This document shows positions 26,193 to 33,801 of a DNA stretch of 64,000 bases, one piece after another; the first letter of the stretch is position 1, and each line of letters begins with the position of its first letter. The position numbers and the translations under genes are program-made. The stretch lies in the NCBI RefSeq assembly GCF_030687715.1, contig NZ_CP117445.1, forward strand, positions 1,174,501 through 1,238,500, written 5' to 3'. The notes below the pieces were generated by a model. The model searched no databases and was not told the DNA's origin. It was given only the letters and a program-made list of their open reading frames with translations. The stretch is from Pseudomonas sp. FP2196. Lineage in GTDB: Bacteria; Pseudomonadota; Gammaproteobacteria; Pseudomonadales; Pseudomonadaceae.

Positions 26193-26588
26193 ATGGATAC
26201 GGGCACGAAGCGCAGTCAGCGTGATTACACACTGGCTTTTAAATTATCGGTTGTCGACCAGGTCGAAAAAGGCGAGTTGAGTTATAAAGAGGCTCAGCGG
26301 CGCTATGGGATTCAGGGTCGGTCGACGGTGCTGGTTTGGTTACGCAAACATGGTCGCCAGGACTGGAGCCAAGGCGCCTCCATTCGTTCCCAGAGGATCA
26401 GATCTATGGACGAGCCAACCTTGCCACTGACTCCCGAGCAAAGAATCAAAGAACTCGAGGAACAACTGGCGCTGGCAACTCAGAAAGCCCAATTCTTTGA
26501 AGCCGTGGTCGATGTTCTGAAAAATGACTACGGCGTATCTGTCGTAAAAAAGCGACCCGGCAAGTCGTTGCGCAAACCCAAACCCTGA
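26193..26588 (+). CDS. IS3-family transposase OrfA
   Basis: A 131-aa DNA-binding protein. The N-terminal helix-turn-helix spans FKLSVVDQVEKGELSYKEAQRRYGI and VLVWLRKHG. A leucine-zipper-like coil follows (RIKELEEQLALATQKAQFFEAVVDVLK). RBS GGAAGG precedes the ATG. The slip site A_AAA_AAG at 26546-26552 near the end allows a -1 shift into orfB, making the OrfAB transposase. Six codons of stem (GGCAAG with CTTGCC) lie just downstream and could stimulate the shift. Confidence 0.92.
   Translation: MDTGTKRSQRDYTLAFKLSVVDQVEKGELSYKEAQRRYGIQGRSTVLVWLRKHGRQDWSQGASIRSQRIRSMDEPTLPLTPEQRIKELEEQLALATQKAQFFEAVVDVLKNDYGVSVVKKRPGKSLRKPKP
26546..26552 (+). other. Programmed -1 frameshift site of the IS3 element
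   Basis: The heptamer A_AAA_AAG is in the correct phase (GTA AAA AAG in the orfA frame). The -1 frame is open from here into orfB. A possible stem, GGCAAG around 26569 with CTTGCC around 26602, follows. Confidence 0.75.
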
Positions 26589-26611
26589 GTGTCAGCAGGG
26601 CTTGCCAATTT

Positions 26612-27415
26612 ATGGGAATAAGCCGTCAGGCCTATTACAAACGCAACCGGGTCTACAGGGCTCGGGCCGACCAGGATCAGCAGCTCATAACGTTTGTAGA
26701 GAAGGTCCGTGCTCGCCAACCGTGCATCGGCACTCGCAAGCTGCATTCGATGATGCATGAGCAGCGTGAGCAACAGGAGCTCCATGTTGGCCGGGATCGT
26801 TTGTTCGCGGTTTTGCGGGAAAGCCGCCAGTTGGTCCGCAGAAAACGGGCGTATCACAAGACGACCGACAGCCATCATCGCTTCCGCCGACACCCCAATC
26901 TGCTGAAACCAAGCCCGGAACAAATAGTCGCTACCGGCCCAGAACAGGTCTGGGTGGCCGATATTACTTACCTGCCTACCCGTGATGGCGTTGCCTATTT
27001 GAGTTTAGTGACGGATGTCTTTTCGAGAAAAATAGTCGGCTATCACGTGCATGAAAGTCTGCACACCAACTCCGTGGTGCAAGCCTTTCGAATGGCTTTG
27101 AAGCGACGTCGAAGCGTTCAGAAACTGGTCCATCACTCGGATCGAGGCGCGCAGTACTGCTCGGCCCTTTATCAAGAAATGCACGCAAAGCATGGCATCA
27201 CTTGCTCGATGACCGAGGGCTACGACTGCTACCAAAACGCCTTGGCAGAGCGGGTCAACGGCATCTTGAAAACAGAGTTCTTGATCCACCGACCTGCGGA
27301 TTTTGCGCAGGCCACACAGATGGTGCGAGAGGCCGTCACGATCTACAACCAGGAGCGGCCGCACCTCTCTTTAAAATACAAAACGCCCGATGCGGTGCAT
27401 CGGGCGTTAGGGTGA
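26612..27415 (+). CDS. IS3-family transposase OrfB (DDE integrase core)
   Basis: A 267-aa catalytic part. The N-terminal region MGISRQAYYKRNRVYRA and an HTH_21-like stretch precede the rve integrase core. The DDE triad is visible: Asp in WVADITYLPTRDG, Asp in LVHHSDRGAQYCS, and Glu in YQNALAERVNGILK. It ends YNQERPHLSLKYKTPDAVH. The frame is open upstream to the slip site in orfA, as expected for an OrfAB fusion. The core is not interrupted. Confidence 0.93.
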   Translation: MGISRQAYYKRNRVYRARADQDQQLITFVEKVRARQPCIGTRKLHSMMHEQREQQELHVGRDRLFAVLRESRQLVRRKRAYHKTTDSHHRFRRHPNLLKPSPEQIVATGPEQVWVADITYLPTRDGVAYLSLVTDVFSRKIVGYHVHESLHTNSVVQAFRMALKRRRSVQKLVHHSDRGAQYCSALYQEMHAKHGITCSMTEGYDCYQNALAERVNGILKTEFLIHRPADFAQATQMVREAVTIYNQERPHLSLKYKTPDAVHRALG

Positions 27416-27473
27416 AACAGGTGTAAACCTATTTCAGGACTAGACAGGGTATTTGCGCTGCCTAGGCGGACGC

Positions 27474-27566
27474 TATCGCGAGCAGGCTCACTCCTACAGG
27501 TTTATTTGCCGTTCACAAAATCAGTGTTCGACGCAGATCAACTGTAGGAGCGAGCCTGCTCGCGAT
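27474..27566. repeat. Paired REP element, family A variant
   Basis: TATCGCGAGCAGGCTCACTC..CTACA is paired with TGTAGGAGCGAGCCTGCTCG..CGAT. It sits between the IS element and the end of opgD. The IS lies close to this REP pair. Confidence 0.8.
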
Positions 27567-27593
27567 GGGGGCTAATCAGACGCTAGAGAACCC

Positions 27594-29222
27594 TCAAGGA
27601 TACTTACGCTTGTCCGGCGCCGGCGGGAAGTACTGGTACAACCAGGTTTCGCTCAACGTGCGGTCATTGGTGCGGATGAACAACCGCAGCTCCACCGGCT
27701 CTACGCTGTCGTTGGTCGGATACCAGTCGAACAGGATCCGGTAACCCTTGATGTCATCCAGCACCAGCACGCTGAAGTCTTGCACCTTGCCGTTCGAACA
27801 AGTCACCACCGGTTCGATCCCGGTGCCCTGCGGCAGGCGATCCAGACCGCCACCGGTGAAGTCCACGGCAAAACGGCGTGCCCACACCGGCGGGTAATGC
27901 TCGCCCGGTGCCCAGCCTTCGGTGAAGCCGCCCATGCCGGAGCGCGTGGCATGCACCCGCGCCAGCGGCGTACCCACCGGCGGCAGGGCGCTCCAGTACA
28001 GCTTGTAGCCGTAGTTCAGCGAATCGCCGGCAGCCACTGGCTTTTTCGGTGTCCAGAACGCCACGATGTTATCGAGGGTTTCACCGGTTGTAGGAATTTC
28101 CAGCAGATCGATAGAGCCTTCGCCCCACGCGGTTGTAGGTTCTACCCACAGGCTTGGACGTTTGCTGTACCAGTCGACAGTGTCCTGATAGTTGGCGAAT
28201 TCATGATCGGTCTGCACCAGACCGAAGCCCTTCGGATCGGTGTCGGCAAACGCGTTGAATTGCAGGGTGGCGGGGTTGTTCAGCGGACGGCAGATCCATT
28301 CGCCGTTGCCGCGCCACATCGCCAGACGATCCGAGTCGTGGATCTGCGGGTGAATGGTGTCGCACATGCGGCGCTCGTGGGTACCGCAGCTGAACATGCT
28401 GGTCATCGGCGAGATACCCAGTTGCTCAATGGCCGTACGCGCGTTGATGTGTGCGTCGACTTCCATCACCACGCGCTCGGCCTGGCAATCGATATCGAAG
28501 CGATACGCGCCAGTGGCACTCGGTGAATCGAGCAGGGCATACACCACAAAACGCGTGGCGTTCTTGTCCGGCGTCTCGAACCAGAACTTGGTGAAGTCAG
28601 GGAATTCTTCGCGTTTCTTCGCGTAAGTGTCGATCGCCAGACCGCGCGCTGAGAGGCCATATTGGCCAGTCGCGTCTACCGCACGGAAATAGCTGGCGCC
28701 GAGGAACGACAACACGTCGTGACGATCCAGTTCCGGTGCCTTGAACAACTTGAACCCGGCAAAACCCAAATCGCCCTTGAGCTGCGGGGTGTCGACCGAA
28801 GTGTTTTCATAGTTGAACAGCGCCGGGCGGAAATGCACCTCGCGGGCGGTGCGGGTCTTGGCGTCGACGCTGTACATGCGCACCGGCTGGCGGAAGCCCA
28901 TACCAACGTGGAAGAACTGCACGTCCAGTTGACCCTTGTTCTCCTTCCACAACGAATGTTCGCCGTCGTAGCGGATCGCGTTGAAATTTTGCGGGGTCAT
29001 GGTCGCCAGCGTCGGCGGCAACACCTGTTTAGTGTCCTTATACGCGCTGCCAGCCAGTTGCTTGGCCTGACGCTTCAGCGCTTCGAAATCGAAGGCCTGA
29101 GCCTCGCCATCGGCGGCGCCGCCATTGGCAGCCCAGGCGCGGCTGGCCAGCAGGCCGGTAGCCGAAAGACCGGTGTAAGCCGCAATGGCCATGGACGCTT
29201 TGAGCAAATTCCTGCGGTGCAT
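27594..29222 (-). CDS. opgD: Glucan biosynthesis protein D (osmoregulated periplasmic glucans)
   Basis: A 542-aa periplasmic protein of the MdoG/OpgD family, which shapes the backbone of osmoregulated periplasmic glucans. The start [20 protein letters not shown] is a twin-arginine signal, as in E. coli OpgD. Conserved stretches include [47 protein letters not shown] and [12 protein letters not shown] used the ATG at 29222, since the frame further upstream adds 24 residues before the Tat motif. It stands alone; the 400-bp region upstream should hold its promoter. Confidence 0.93.
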   Translation of the reverse strand: MHRRNLLKASMAIAAYTGLSATGLLASRAWAANGGAADGEAQAFDFEALKRQAKQLAGSAYKDTKQVLPPTLATMTPQNFNAIRYDGEHSLWKENKGQLDVQFFHVGMGFRQPVRMYSVDAKTRTAREVHFRPALFNYENTSVDTPQLKGDLGFAGFKLFKAPELDRHDVLSFLGASYFRAVDATGQYGLSARGLAIDTYAKKREEFPDFTKFWFETPDKNATRFVVYALLDSPSATGAYRFDIDCQAERVVMEVDAHINARTAIEQLGISPMTSMFSCGTHERRMCDTIHPQIHDSDRLAMWRGNGEWICRPLNNPATLQFNAFADTDPKGFGLVQTDHEFANYQDTVDWYSKRPSLWVEPTTAWGEGSIDLLEIPTTGETLDNIVAFWTPKKPVAAGDSLNYGYKLYWSALPPVGTPLARVHATRSGMGGFTEGWAPGEHYPPVWARRFAVDFTGGGLDRLPQGTGIEPVVTCSNGKVQDFSVLVLDDIKGYRILFDWYPTNDSVEPVELRLFIRTNDRTLSETWLYQYFPPAPDKRKYP

Positions 29223-29625
29223 AAATACAACCTGTCGTGTGCAATCCCGCGCCCTTCCTGGCACGTGCTGGATCAGAAATAACGGTTCGGACATGCCTTG
29301 GCCAAACGCAACGGACTATAAACAGATGCCGGCTAGCTTAAACCGTTCGATTGTCGTGCAGAAATGATTGATTACAAGGCTCAGTGTGGCAATGAAACAA
29401 GACATGTCAGTATTTTTTCCGACAGTGCTTTCTGATTTACACGGCATATCTGCTTTTTTCGACTAATTACTCTAAATACCCCTTTTCAGCGCCGATTAAA
29501 TTTCTATTCTATGGACATGACCGGTCGCGAGCCTTCAGACCGGCAGGGCACACGACGCTGCTGAAAGGGGCAGGGCGATGTGGTGGTTAAGCAGTTCTTT
29601 GACGTATTAGAGAAGGACATCGTCC
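29223..29625. other. Divergent intergenic region, promoters of opgD and the 61-aa gene; no gene seen
   Basis: This 403-bp region is AT-richer than its surroundings (for example 29380-29510). It carries no convincing ORF. The dyad ACCGGTC..GACCGG around 29519-29545 and a GC-rich stretch precede the small gene at 29626. I could not choose a single promoter for either gene. Confidence 0.5.
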
Positions 29626-29811
29626 ATGGCAAAAATACAAGGCATCACCGACATGTTGGGCATCTTTCCCTGCCTCGGCAGCGGGCGCAGAAGGCGCCGG
29701 TTGAGCTCCGACGAGCTGAAACTGGTGGAGCGTTATCGTGAGCTTTCGGAGAGTGACCGGATAGCCATGCGGTATCTGGTGGATGCGATGAGGAGTGTTT
29801 CGCGGTTTTGA
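29626..29811 (+). CDS. Small basic protein, 61 aa, unknown function
   Basis: A 61-residue protein starting MAKIQGITDMLGIFPCLGSG, followed by a run of arginines (RRRRR) and a helical tail, ELKLVERYRELSESDRIAMRYLVDAM. The start is an ATG with GAGAAGGACATCGTCC upstream, and a strong terminator follows the stop, so it looks like a real single-gene unit. The Arg cluster could bind nucleic acid. I do not recognise the family. Confidence 0.6.
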   Translation: MAKIQGITDMLGIFPCLGSGRRRRRLSSDELKLVERYRELSESDRIAMRYLVDAMRSVSRF

Positions 29812-29826
29812 GTTGAACTGACGGAG

Positions 29827-29855
29827 GGGCGGACTGAGAAGTCCGCCCTTTTTAT
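29827..29855. terminator. Intrinsic terminator between convergent small gene and BRO gene
   Basis: GGGCGGACT-gaga-AGTCCGCCC is a perfect 9-bp stem followed by TTTTTATT on the plus strand. Confidence 0.88.
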
Positions 29856-29859
29856 TGGC

Positions 29860-30372
29860 TCAGTTACAGCTTCCCAGCACCGGATACGGCCGCTGGCCGT
29901 GCATCAACTCCGGTACATCACGCCACTTCACCCACGCCTGCTGTTGCCAGTGCAGCAGCGGTACGGTGACGCCAGCCCAGTTCACCGAACTCAGGCTCGG
30001 GCAGTTCTCCACAGATATCGCGCCGGTTTCGCGCAACATCGGAATCACTTCATGGCTCAGCCATTGGCGCAGATTGCGGTTTTCCGGGACGAAGTGATGG
30101 ACGAGCAGGGCGTACAGGCCGGACTCGCTGACCATCGCGCAATCGACGATTTCGCCGTCCTTGCGCATGAGGACATTTCGACGCTGGTCGGGATCGAGTT
30201 TCAGGGTGAGGCGTTCGTTCAGCGGATAGCCCATCAGGCGACCGAGATCCTGGACGCAGAACCAGGCTTCGTGGTCTTGCATGAAGGCGTGGAGGAAACG
30301 GTTGTGGCGGGTGAAGGCGGTGGGGGTGAAGAAAGCGGAGCTTTCAGAAGGAGTTTTTACGTGGTCAGGCAT
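29860..30372 (-). CDS. BRO-N domain protein (phage antirepressor-like)
   Basis: A 170-aa protein. Residues 15-125 match the BRO N-terminal domain: FTRHNRFLHAFMQDHEAWFCVQDLGRLMGY, later VSESGLYALLVHHFVPENRNLRQWLSHEVIPMLRETG. BRO-N occurs in phage antirepressors and baculovirus BRO proteins and usually binds DNA. It lacks the usual C-terminal ANT/KilA-C domain. There are no phage genes around it, so it is either a domesticated regulator or a remnant. It is convergent with the 61-aa gene. Confidence 0.8.
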   Translation of the reverse strand: MPDHVKTPSESSAFFTPTAFTRHNRFLHAFMQDHEAWFCVQDLGRLMGYPLNERLTLKLDPDQRRNVLMRKDGEIVDCAMVSESGLYALLVHHFVPENRNLRQWLSHEVIPMLRETGAISVENCPSLSSVNWAGVTVPLLHWQQQAWVKWRDVPELMHGQRPYPVLGSCN

Positions 30373-30724
30373 TTTTCGACTCCAATATTGAGAATAGAGC
30401 CGCCACTCAAATGAGTGCGGTCACGCCGTGTTGATATTTATTCCGGCTCCGACACCGGGCTGCTGATTTCGCTGCCGAGAGAAAGCCTATCGGCTAGCCA
30501 CCCAAGACGCCAAGTCGGCTCTGTCGACACCTGCTGTAGGAAAACGGGCTTGTCTCTGAAGGCGGCGCCTGTAGGAAATGCCTGATTTTGCGGTGCCAAC
30601 AGCAACCGACCGCCTAAGCCGTAGTTTTTCCCTTATCTATTCGGATCCACGGAATGAACTGCAGGTTTCTTCGTGTTGATCGAGTTTTCGGTTTCCAATT
30701 TCCGCTTGTTCAGGAGCTGGCAAA

Positions 30725-30892
30725 ATGTTTTCAAGGAGGCACACCCGAAAAGTGACCGATGAGTTATGCAATCAATTGCATCAAACAAAGGCGAGCGAAA
30801 TTGCGTTCAAAAACAGCGTCAGAAAGCGCATTCGAAAAAAAATAGGTGCTTCCAAGGCTGCAGATCATCTGACAACTCGTCGGTGTGGGTGA
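30725..30892 (+). CDS. Possible 55-aa basic ORF upstream of the ART-like unit
   Basis: ATG at 30725 opens a 55-codon frame ending TGA at 30890. The product is Lys/Arg-rich (start MFSRRHTRKVTDELCNQ, later SVRKRIRKKIGASKAADHL). There is no clear ribosome-binding site before the ATG; the AAGGAGG is inside the frame, 12 nt before an in-frame GTG that is an alternative start. No family is recognised. It might be a third, regulatory part of the unit, or chance. Confidence 0.25.
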   Translation: MFSRRHTRKVTDELCNQLHQTKASEIAFKNSVRKRIRKKIGASKAADHLTTRRCG

Positions 30893-30916
30893 CGTAGTGA
30901 ATTTCAGAGACTATAT

Positions 30917-30936
30917 TGTCGATTAATTAATCAACA
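30917..30936. promoter_or_regulatory. Operator-like dyad upstream of the two-gene ART-like unit
   Basis: TGT-c-GATTAATTAATC-a-ACA: a perfect 12-bp palindrome extended by matching TGT/ACA on both sides with one mismatched pair. A TATATT at 30912-30917 just before it could be a -10 box. It lies about 40 bp before the first gene and is well placed for autorepression. Confidence 0.55.
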
Positions 30937-30972
30937 TTTGAGCGCCGAACCGTAGCTCGAATCGAGGAAGAA

Positions 30973-31407
30973 ATGCTCAAAGATCTCGACAAAGAGACTC
31001 CTGAAGGGTCTGAAGATCAAGGCCGTGGGCTGGTCGTTGTGACCGGTTCAGAGGGCCGTCCTCATGTCGAATATGTTCACAAGATGATTGGGCCAGTCTC
31101 CGTGGCAGGGATTTCATCAGGTGCGATTCTCCATTCGCAGCTTGGTCCATCTTTAGATCATGCGATCGCCCAAATTTCAGCAACGGCTACCCTCACTGCT
31201 GCTGCGGAGGCGATTTTTTGTCAGATAAATTCTGATGCCAAGCAGAGCGCAACCGCTTGGGTGATCGCTTCTTCGCATAGTGGCCCGCTTCCAATTGCTT
31301 CTGAAGGCTCGCAGCGTATTAGGCGATCTGCTAGTGAAATGCTGAAAGACCCTAAAAAAGTCCGTGCATTCTTTGCTCGTGTAAATGGAGAAGCTACGGC
31401 GAACTGA
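30973..31407 (+). CDS. 144-aa protein of unknown function, first gene of a coupled pair (possible antitoxin)
   Basis: I do not recognise a family. The N-terminus is acidic (MLKDLDKETPEGSEDQG), the middle is rich in Ala/Ser/Ile (GPSLDHAIAQISATATLTA), and the tail SASEMLKDPKKVRAFFARVNG is basic, of a kind often seen at the ends of small antitoxin-like proteins. GAGGAAGAA precedes the ATG as a ribosome-binding site. The stop codon shares one base with the next start (TGATG), so translation is coupled. The dyad 40 bp upstream suggests that the product, or the pair, controls its own promoter. The antitoxin role is inferred from layout only. Confidence 0.6.
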   Translation: MLKDLDKETPEGSEDQGRGLVVVTGSEGRPHVEYVHKMIGPVSVAGISSGAILHSQLGPSLDHAIAQISATATLTAAAEAIFCQINSDAKQSATAWVIASSHSGPLPIASEGSQRIRRSASEMLKDPKKVRAFFARVNGEATAN

Positions 31408-32003
31408 TGTATAGCATTTCCCCGTCCTTTGTACTTGGTTTCCATGGATGCGAGCGAGAAGTTGGCGAGCGCGTGCTGGCTGGTGAACAATCTCTCTATG
31501 ACAGCACCAACGACTATGACTGGCTCGGTGGAGGCGTCTACTTTTGGGAAAATAATCCTCAAAGGGCGCTTAGCTTCGCGACCAACGCTCAGAAAAGGGA
31601 AAAGATCAAACAGCCTTTTGTGTTGGGAGCTGTTATTGATTTGGGCCGATGTTTGGATTTCACGACGCAGAGTGCGTTACTCGAAATTCGGGAGAGTTAC
31701 GTAGGCCTTGAAAATGCCTCCAAGCAAGAAGGCGGACAACCTCTCAAGGTAAATACCCCTTATTTACGACGTCTTGACTGCCAAGTCATCGAAGCACTGC
31801 ATGTGTTTCGTGAGATGGCGGGGATGGAGCCTTATGACTCCGTACGCTCTCCGTTTTGGGAAGGGCAGCCTTTATATGCTGGGACGGATTTCATGCACGA
31901 AACTCATATTCAGCTCGCTATCAGGTCAATCCAGAGTGTGAAGGGATGGTTTCGAGTACTGGATGTAAAAGGCAAACCTGTAGATTTTGTGCAAACAGAG
32001 TAG
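31407..32003 (+). CDS. PARP-like ADP-ribosyltransferase-fold protein (possible toxin)
   Basis: A 198-aa protein with a PARP-type pattern. LGFHGC (His13) stands where PARPs have the NAD-binding His of an HG motif. WLGGGVYFWEN (Tyr45) matches the Gly-rich turn and Tyr of G-I-Y-F. THIQLAIRSIQSVKGWFRV (about 166-185) resembles the strand with the third catalytic residue, although the Glu is replaced by His167 or shifted to Glu165. Between them VLGAVIDLGRCLDF forms a conserved-looking strand-turn. No signal peptide or membrane segment is seen, so it acts in the cytoplasm. It is coupled to the gene before it (TGATG). The motif match is seen; the activity and toxin role are inferred. Confidence 0.6.
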   Translation: MYSISPSFVLGFHGCEREVGERVLAGEQSLYDSTNDYDWLGGGVYFWENNPQRALSFATNAQKREKIKQPFVLGAVIDLGRCLDFTTQSALLEIRESYVGLENASKQEGGQPLKVNTPYLRRLDCQVIEALHVFREMAGMEPYDSVRSPFWEGQPLYAGTDFMHETHIQLAIRSIQSVKGWFRVLDVKGKPVDFVQTE

Positions 32004-32047
32004 GTATTGAGTTCAGCTTGTCCAGACCACTGAGTTCTAATTGAGTA

Positions 32048-32075
32048 GCCCTGCACACATTAATGCGAGCAGGGC
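32048..32075. terminator. Possible terminator hairpin between the ART-like gene and the APC permease
   Basis: GCCCTGC (32048-32054) pairs with GCAGGGC (32069-32075), with a 14-nt loop. TTTTA follows about 12 nt later on the plus strand. Convergent genes end on both sides, so it may serve either. Weak. Confidence 0.35.
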
Positions 32076-32097
32076 AACTGATCGCGTTTTACGAGCG

Positions 32098-33582
32098 TTA
32101 GCGACCCACCTTCCAAGCATCCCCAGCCGGCGCCTTGCCATGGTCATACGGTTTGCCCACCCATATATAAACCAAGCCCAAACCAATCACGATCGCGGTG
32201 CTCAGCACCATCGCATAGTTCACATACCAAGCCGCATCCGGCGTGCGTGGCCAGGCCATGTTGATGATCGCGCCAACGCCATACACCAGCGCGCCGATGT
32301 TCACCGGCCAGCCCCATGCGCCGAGGGTGAATTTGCCGCTCGGTTTCCAGCCTTTGCTGCGGGCGTACAGCGCGGCCAGCACGATCATCTGGAACGCGAG
32401 GTAGATGCCGATCGCCGCGAAACTGACGATGGTCGCCACGGCGTCTTGCAGGAAAAATCCCAGGGCGATGATCAGGGCCGGCAGGACGCCGGAGACGAAC
32501 AGCGCAGCAACCGGCACCTGGGTCGTCGGAGAAATCTTTTTCAGCAGTAGGCTGCCGATGACCATTTCATCGCGAGCGTAGGAGTACAGCAGACGGCTCG
32601 CTGCGGCCTGTAGGCTGATGACGCAGGAGATGAAGGAAATCATCACCACGCCCATCACCACTTTCGAGCCGACCGGGCCGAAGGCGTTGTTGAGGATGGT
32701 GGTGACCGGGTCTTTGTCGGTGCCGTTGATCACGGCTTGCATGTCCGGCACGGCGAGGATCAGCGCCAGGCAGGCGAACATTGCTGCGATGCCGCCGATG
32801 TAGATGGTCATGCGCATGGCCACCGGGATTTTTGCGCTCGGGTTCGGGGTTTCTTCAGCGACGTCGCCGCAGGCTTCGAAGCCGTAGTAGAGGAACATCC
32901 CCGCCAGCGAGGCGGTGAGGAACGCCGGCAGGTATGAGCCATCGACGCTGATGTCGAACGTGTTGAACAGCACGCTGAGCGGCTGATGACGCTCGAAGAT
33001 CAACAGGTAAACACCGACGATTACCGCGCCGACCAGTTCGCAAAGGAAGCCGAACATGGCGATGCGCGCCAACACTTTGGTGCCGCTGAGGTTGACCAGC
33101 GTGGCGAACAAGGTCAGCACCAGAGCGATGACGATGTTGGTGTTGTTGCTTGGCTCAAAACCGAGCATGGCGGCCAGGTACGGGCCAGCGCCGACGGCGA
33201 CGGCCGCGATGGTGACGCACAGGGCGATGGAGTAGATCCAGCCGACCATCCACGCCCATTTTTTACCGACCAATCGGCGTGCCCAAGGGTAAACCCCGCC
33301 GGAAATCGGGAACTGCGAAACCACTTCGCCGAAGATCAGGCACACCAGCAACTGGCCGCAACCGATCAGCAAGTAGGCCCAGAACATCGGTGGACCGCCG
33401 GCGGCGAGGCACAGGCCGAACAGGGTATAAACCCCTACGACCGGTGACAGATAGGTGAAGCCCAGGGCGAAGTTTTCCCACAGGCTCATGCTGCGATTGA
33501 AGTTGGAGGTGTAGCCGAGTTTGCGCAGCTGTTCGGCATCGCTGTCGGCGACGGCGGCTGAGAGATCGGGTGATGCACTCAT
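32098..33582 (-). CDS. APC-superfamily amino acid permease
   Basis: A 494-aa transporter with 12 membrane segments. The N-terminus DAEQLRKLGYTSNFNRSMSLWENFALGFTYLSPVVG is the typical opening of the GABA permease/choline permease-like (ACT) branch. GGPPMFWAYLLIGCGQ and ISGGVYPWARRL in helix 3 follow, then GFEACGDVAEETPNPSAKIP in the conserved loop. It lies downstream of the polyamine-type aldehyde dehydrogenase and is on the same strand with a REP pair between, so a role in uptake of an amine or GABA-like compound is likely but inferred. Confidence 0.85.
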   Translation of the reverse strand: MSASPDLSAAVADSDAEQLRKLGYTSNFNRSMSLWENFALGFTYLSPVVGVYTLFGLCLAAGGPPMFWAYLLIGCGQLLVCLIFGEVVSQFPISGGVYPWARRLVGKKWAWMVGWIYSIALCVTIAAVAVGAGPYLAAMLGFEPSNNTNIVIALVLTLFATLVNLSGTKVLARIAMFGFLCELVGAVIVGVYLLIFERHQPLSVLFNTFDISVDGSYLPAFLTASLAGMFLYYGFEACGDVAEETPNPSAKIPVAMRMTIYIGGIAAMFACLALILAVPDMQAVINGTDKDPVTTILNNAFGPVGSKVVMGVVMISFISCVISLQAAASRLLYSYARDEMVIGSLLLKKISPTTQVPVAALFVSGVLPALIIALGFFLQDAVATIVSFAAIGIYLAFQMIVLAALYARSKGWKPSGKFTLGAWGWPVNIGALVYGVGAIINMAWPRTPDAAWYVNYAMVLSTAIVIGLGLVYIWVGKPYDHGKAPAGDAWKVGR

Positions 33583-33724
33583 GTGTGTTTGCTCCGTGAA
33601 ATCGGCAGATTTCGGATGGCCGAGGCCGTGGCGGGGCCATGCAGGCGCCGCCCGGTTCGGTGGTTATTGTTTTGGGATCCTGGTGGTGCGTGATCCGGGT
33701 TCTTCCTGACACCGGGGTGACGCC

Positions 33725-33789
33725 TTCGCGAGCAGGCTCGCTCCCACAATTGGAATGCAGTTCCCTGTGGGAGCGAGCCTGCTCGCGAA
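33725..33789. repeat. Paired REP element, family A
   Basis: Inverted CGAGCAGGCTCGCTCCCAC cores with TTCGCGAG and CTCGCGAA ends lie between the APC permease start and the patD stop. Confidence 0.85.
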
Positions 33790-33801
33790 GCTTTTAAAGG
33801 C

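Larger units (their letters stand above)
26140..27446 (+). mobile_element. Complete IS3-family insertion sequence with 3-bp target duplication
   Basis: A 1307-bp element with 27-bp terminal inverted repeats (26140-26166 and 27420-27446). They begin TGTCCCGTCCTGAA and TGTCTAGTCCTGAA when read inward and share GGTTTACACC at the inner end. The flanks are GGG on both sides (26137-26139 and 27447-27449), a 3-bp target duplication. Inside are orfA and orfB in the -1 relation with an A_AAA_AAG slip site. All parts look intact, so the element should be able to move. The IS name cannot be assigned from sequence alone; the organisation fits the IS150/IS3 groups. Confidence 0.93.
30373..30972. other. 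600-bp intergenic region before the ART-like unit
   Basis: The left third is GC-rich with short REP-like pieces (CTGTAGG at 30534 and 30570). The right half, from about 30640, is clearly more AT-rich and belongs with the accessory unit that follows. It contains a possible 55-aa ORF (30725-30892) and the dyad at 30917-30936. Nothing else is recognised. Confidence 0.5.
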
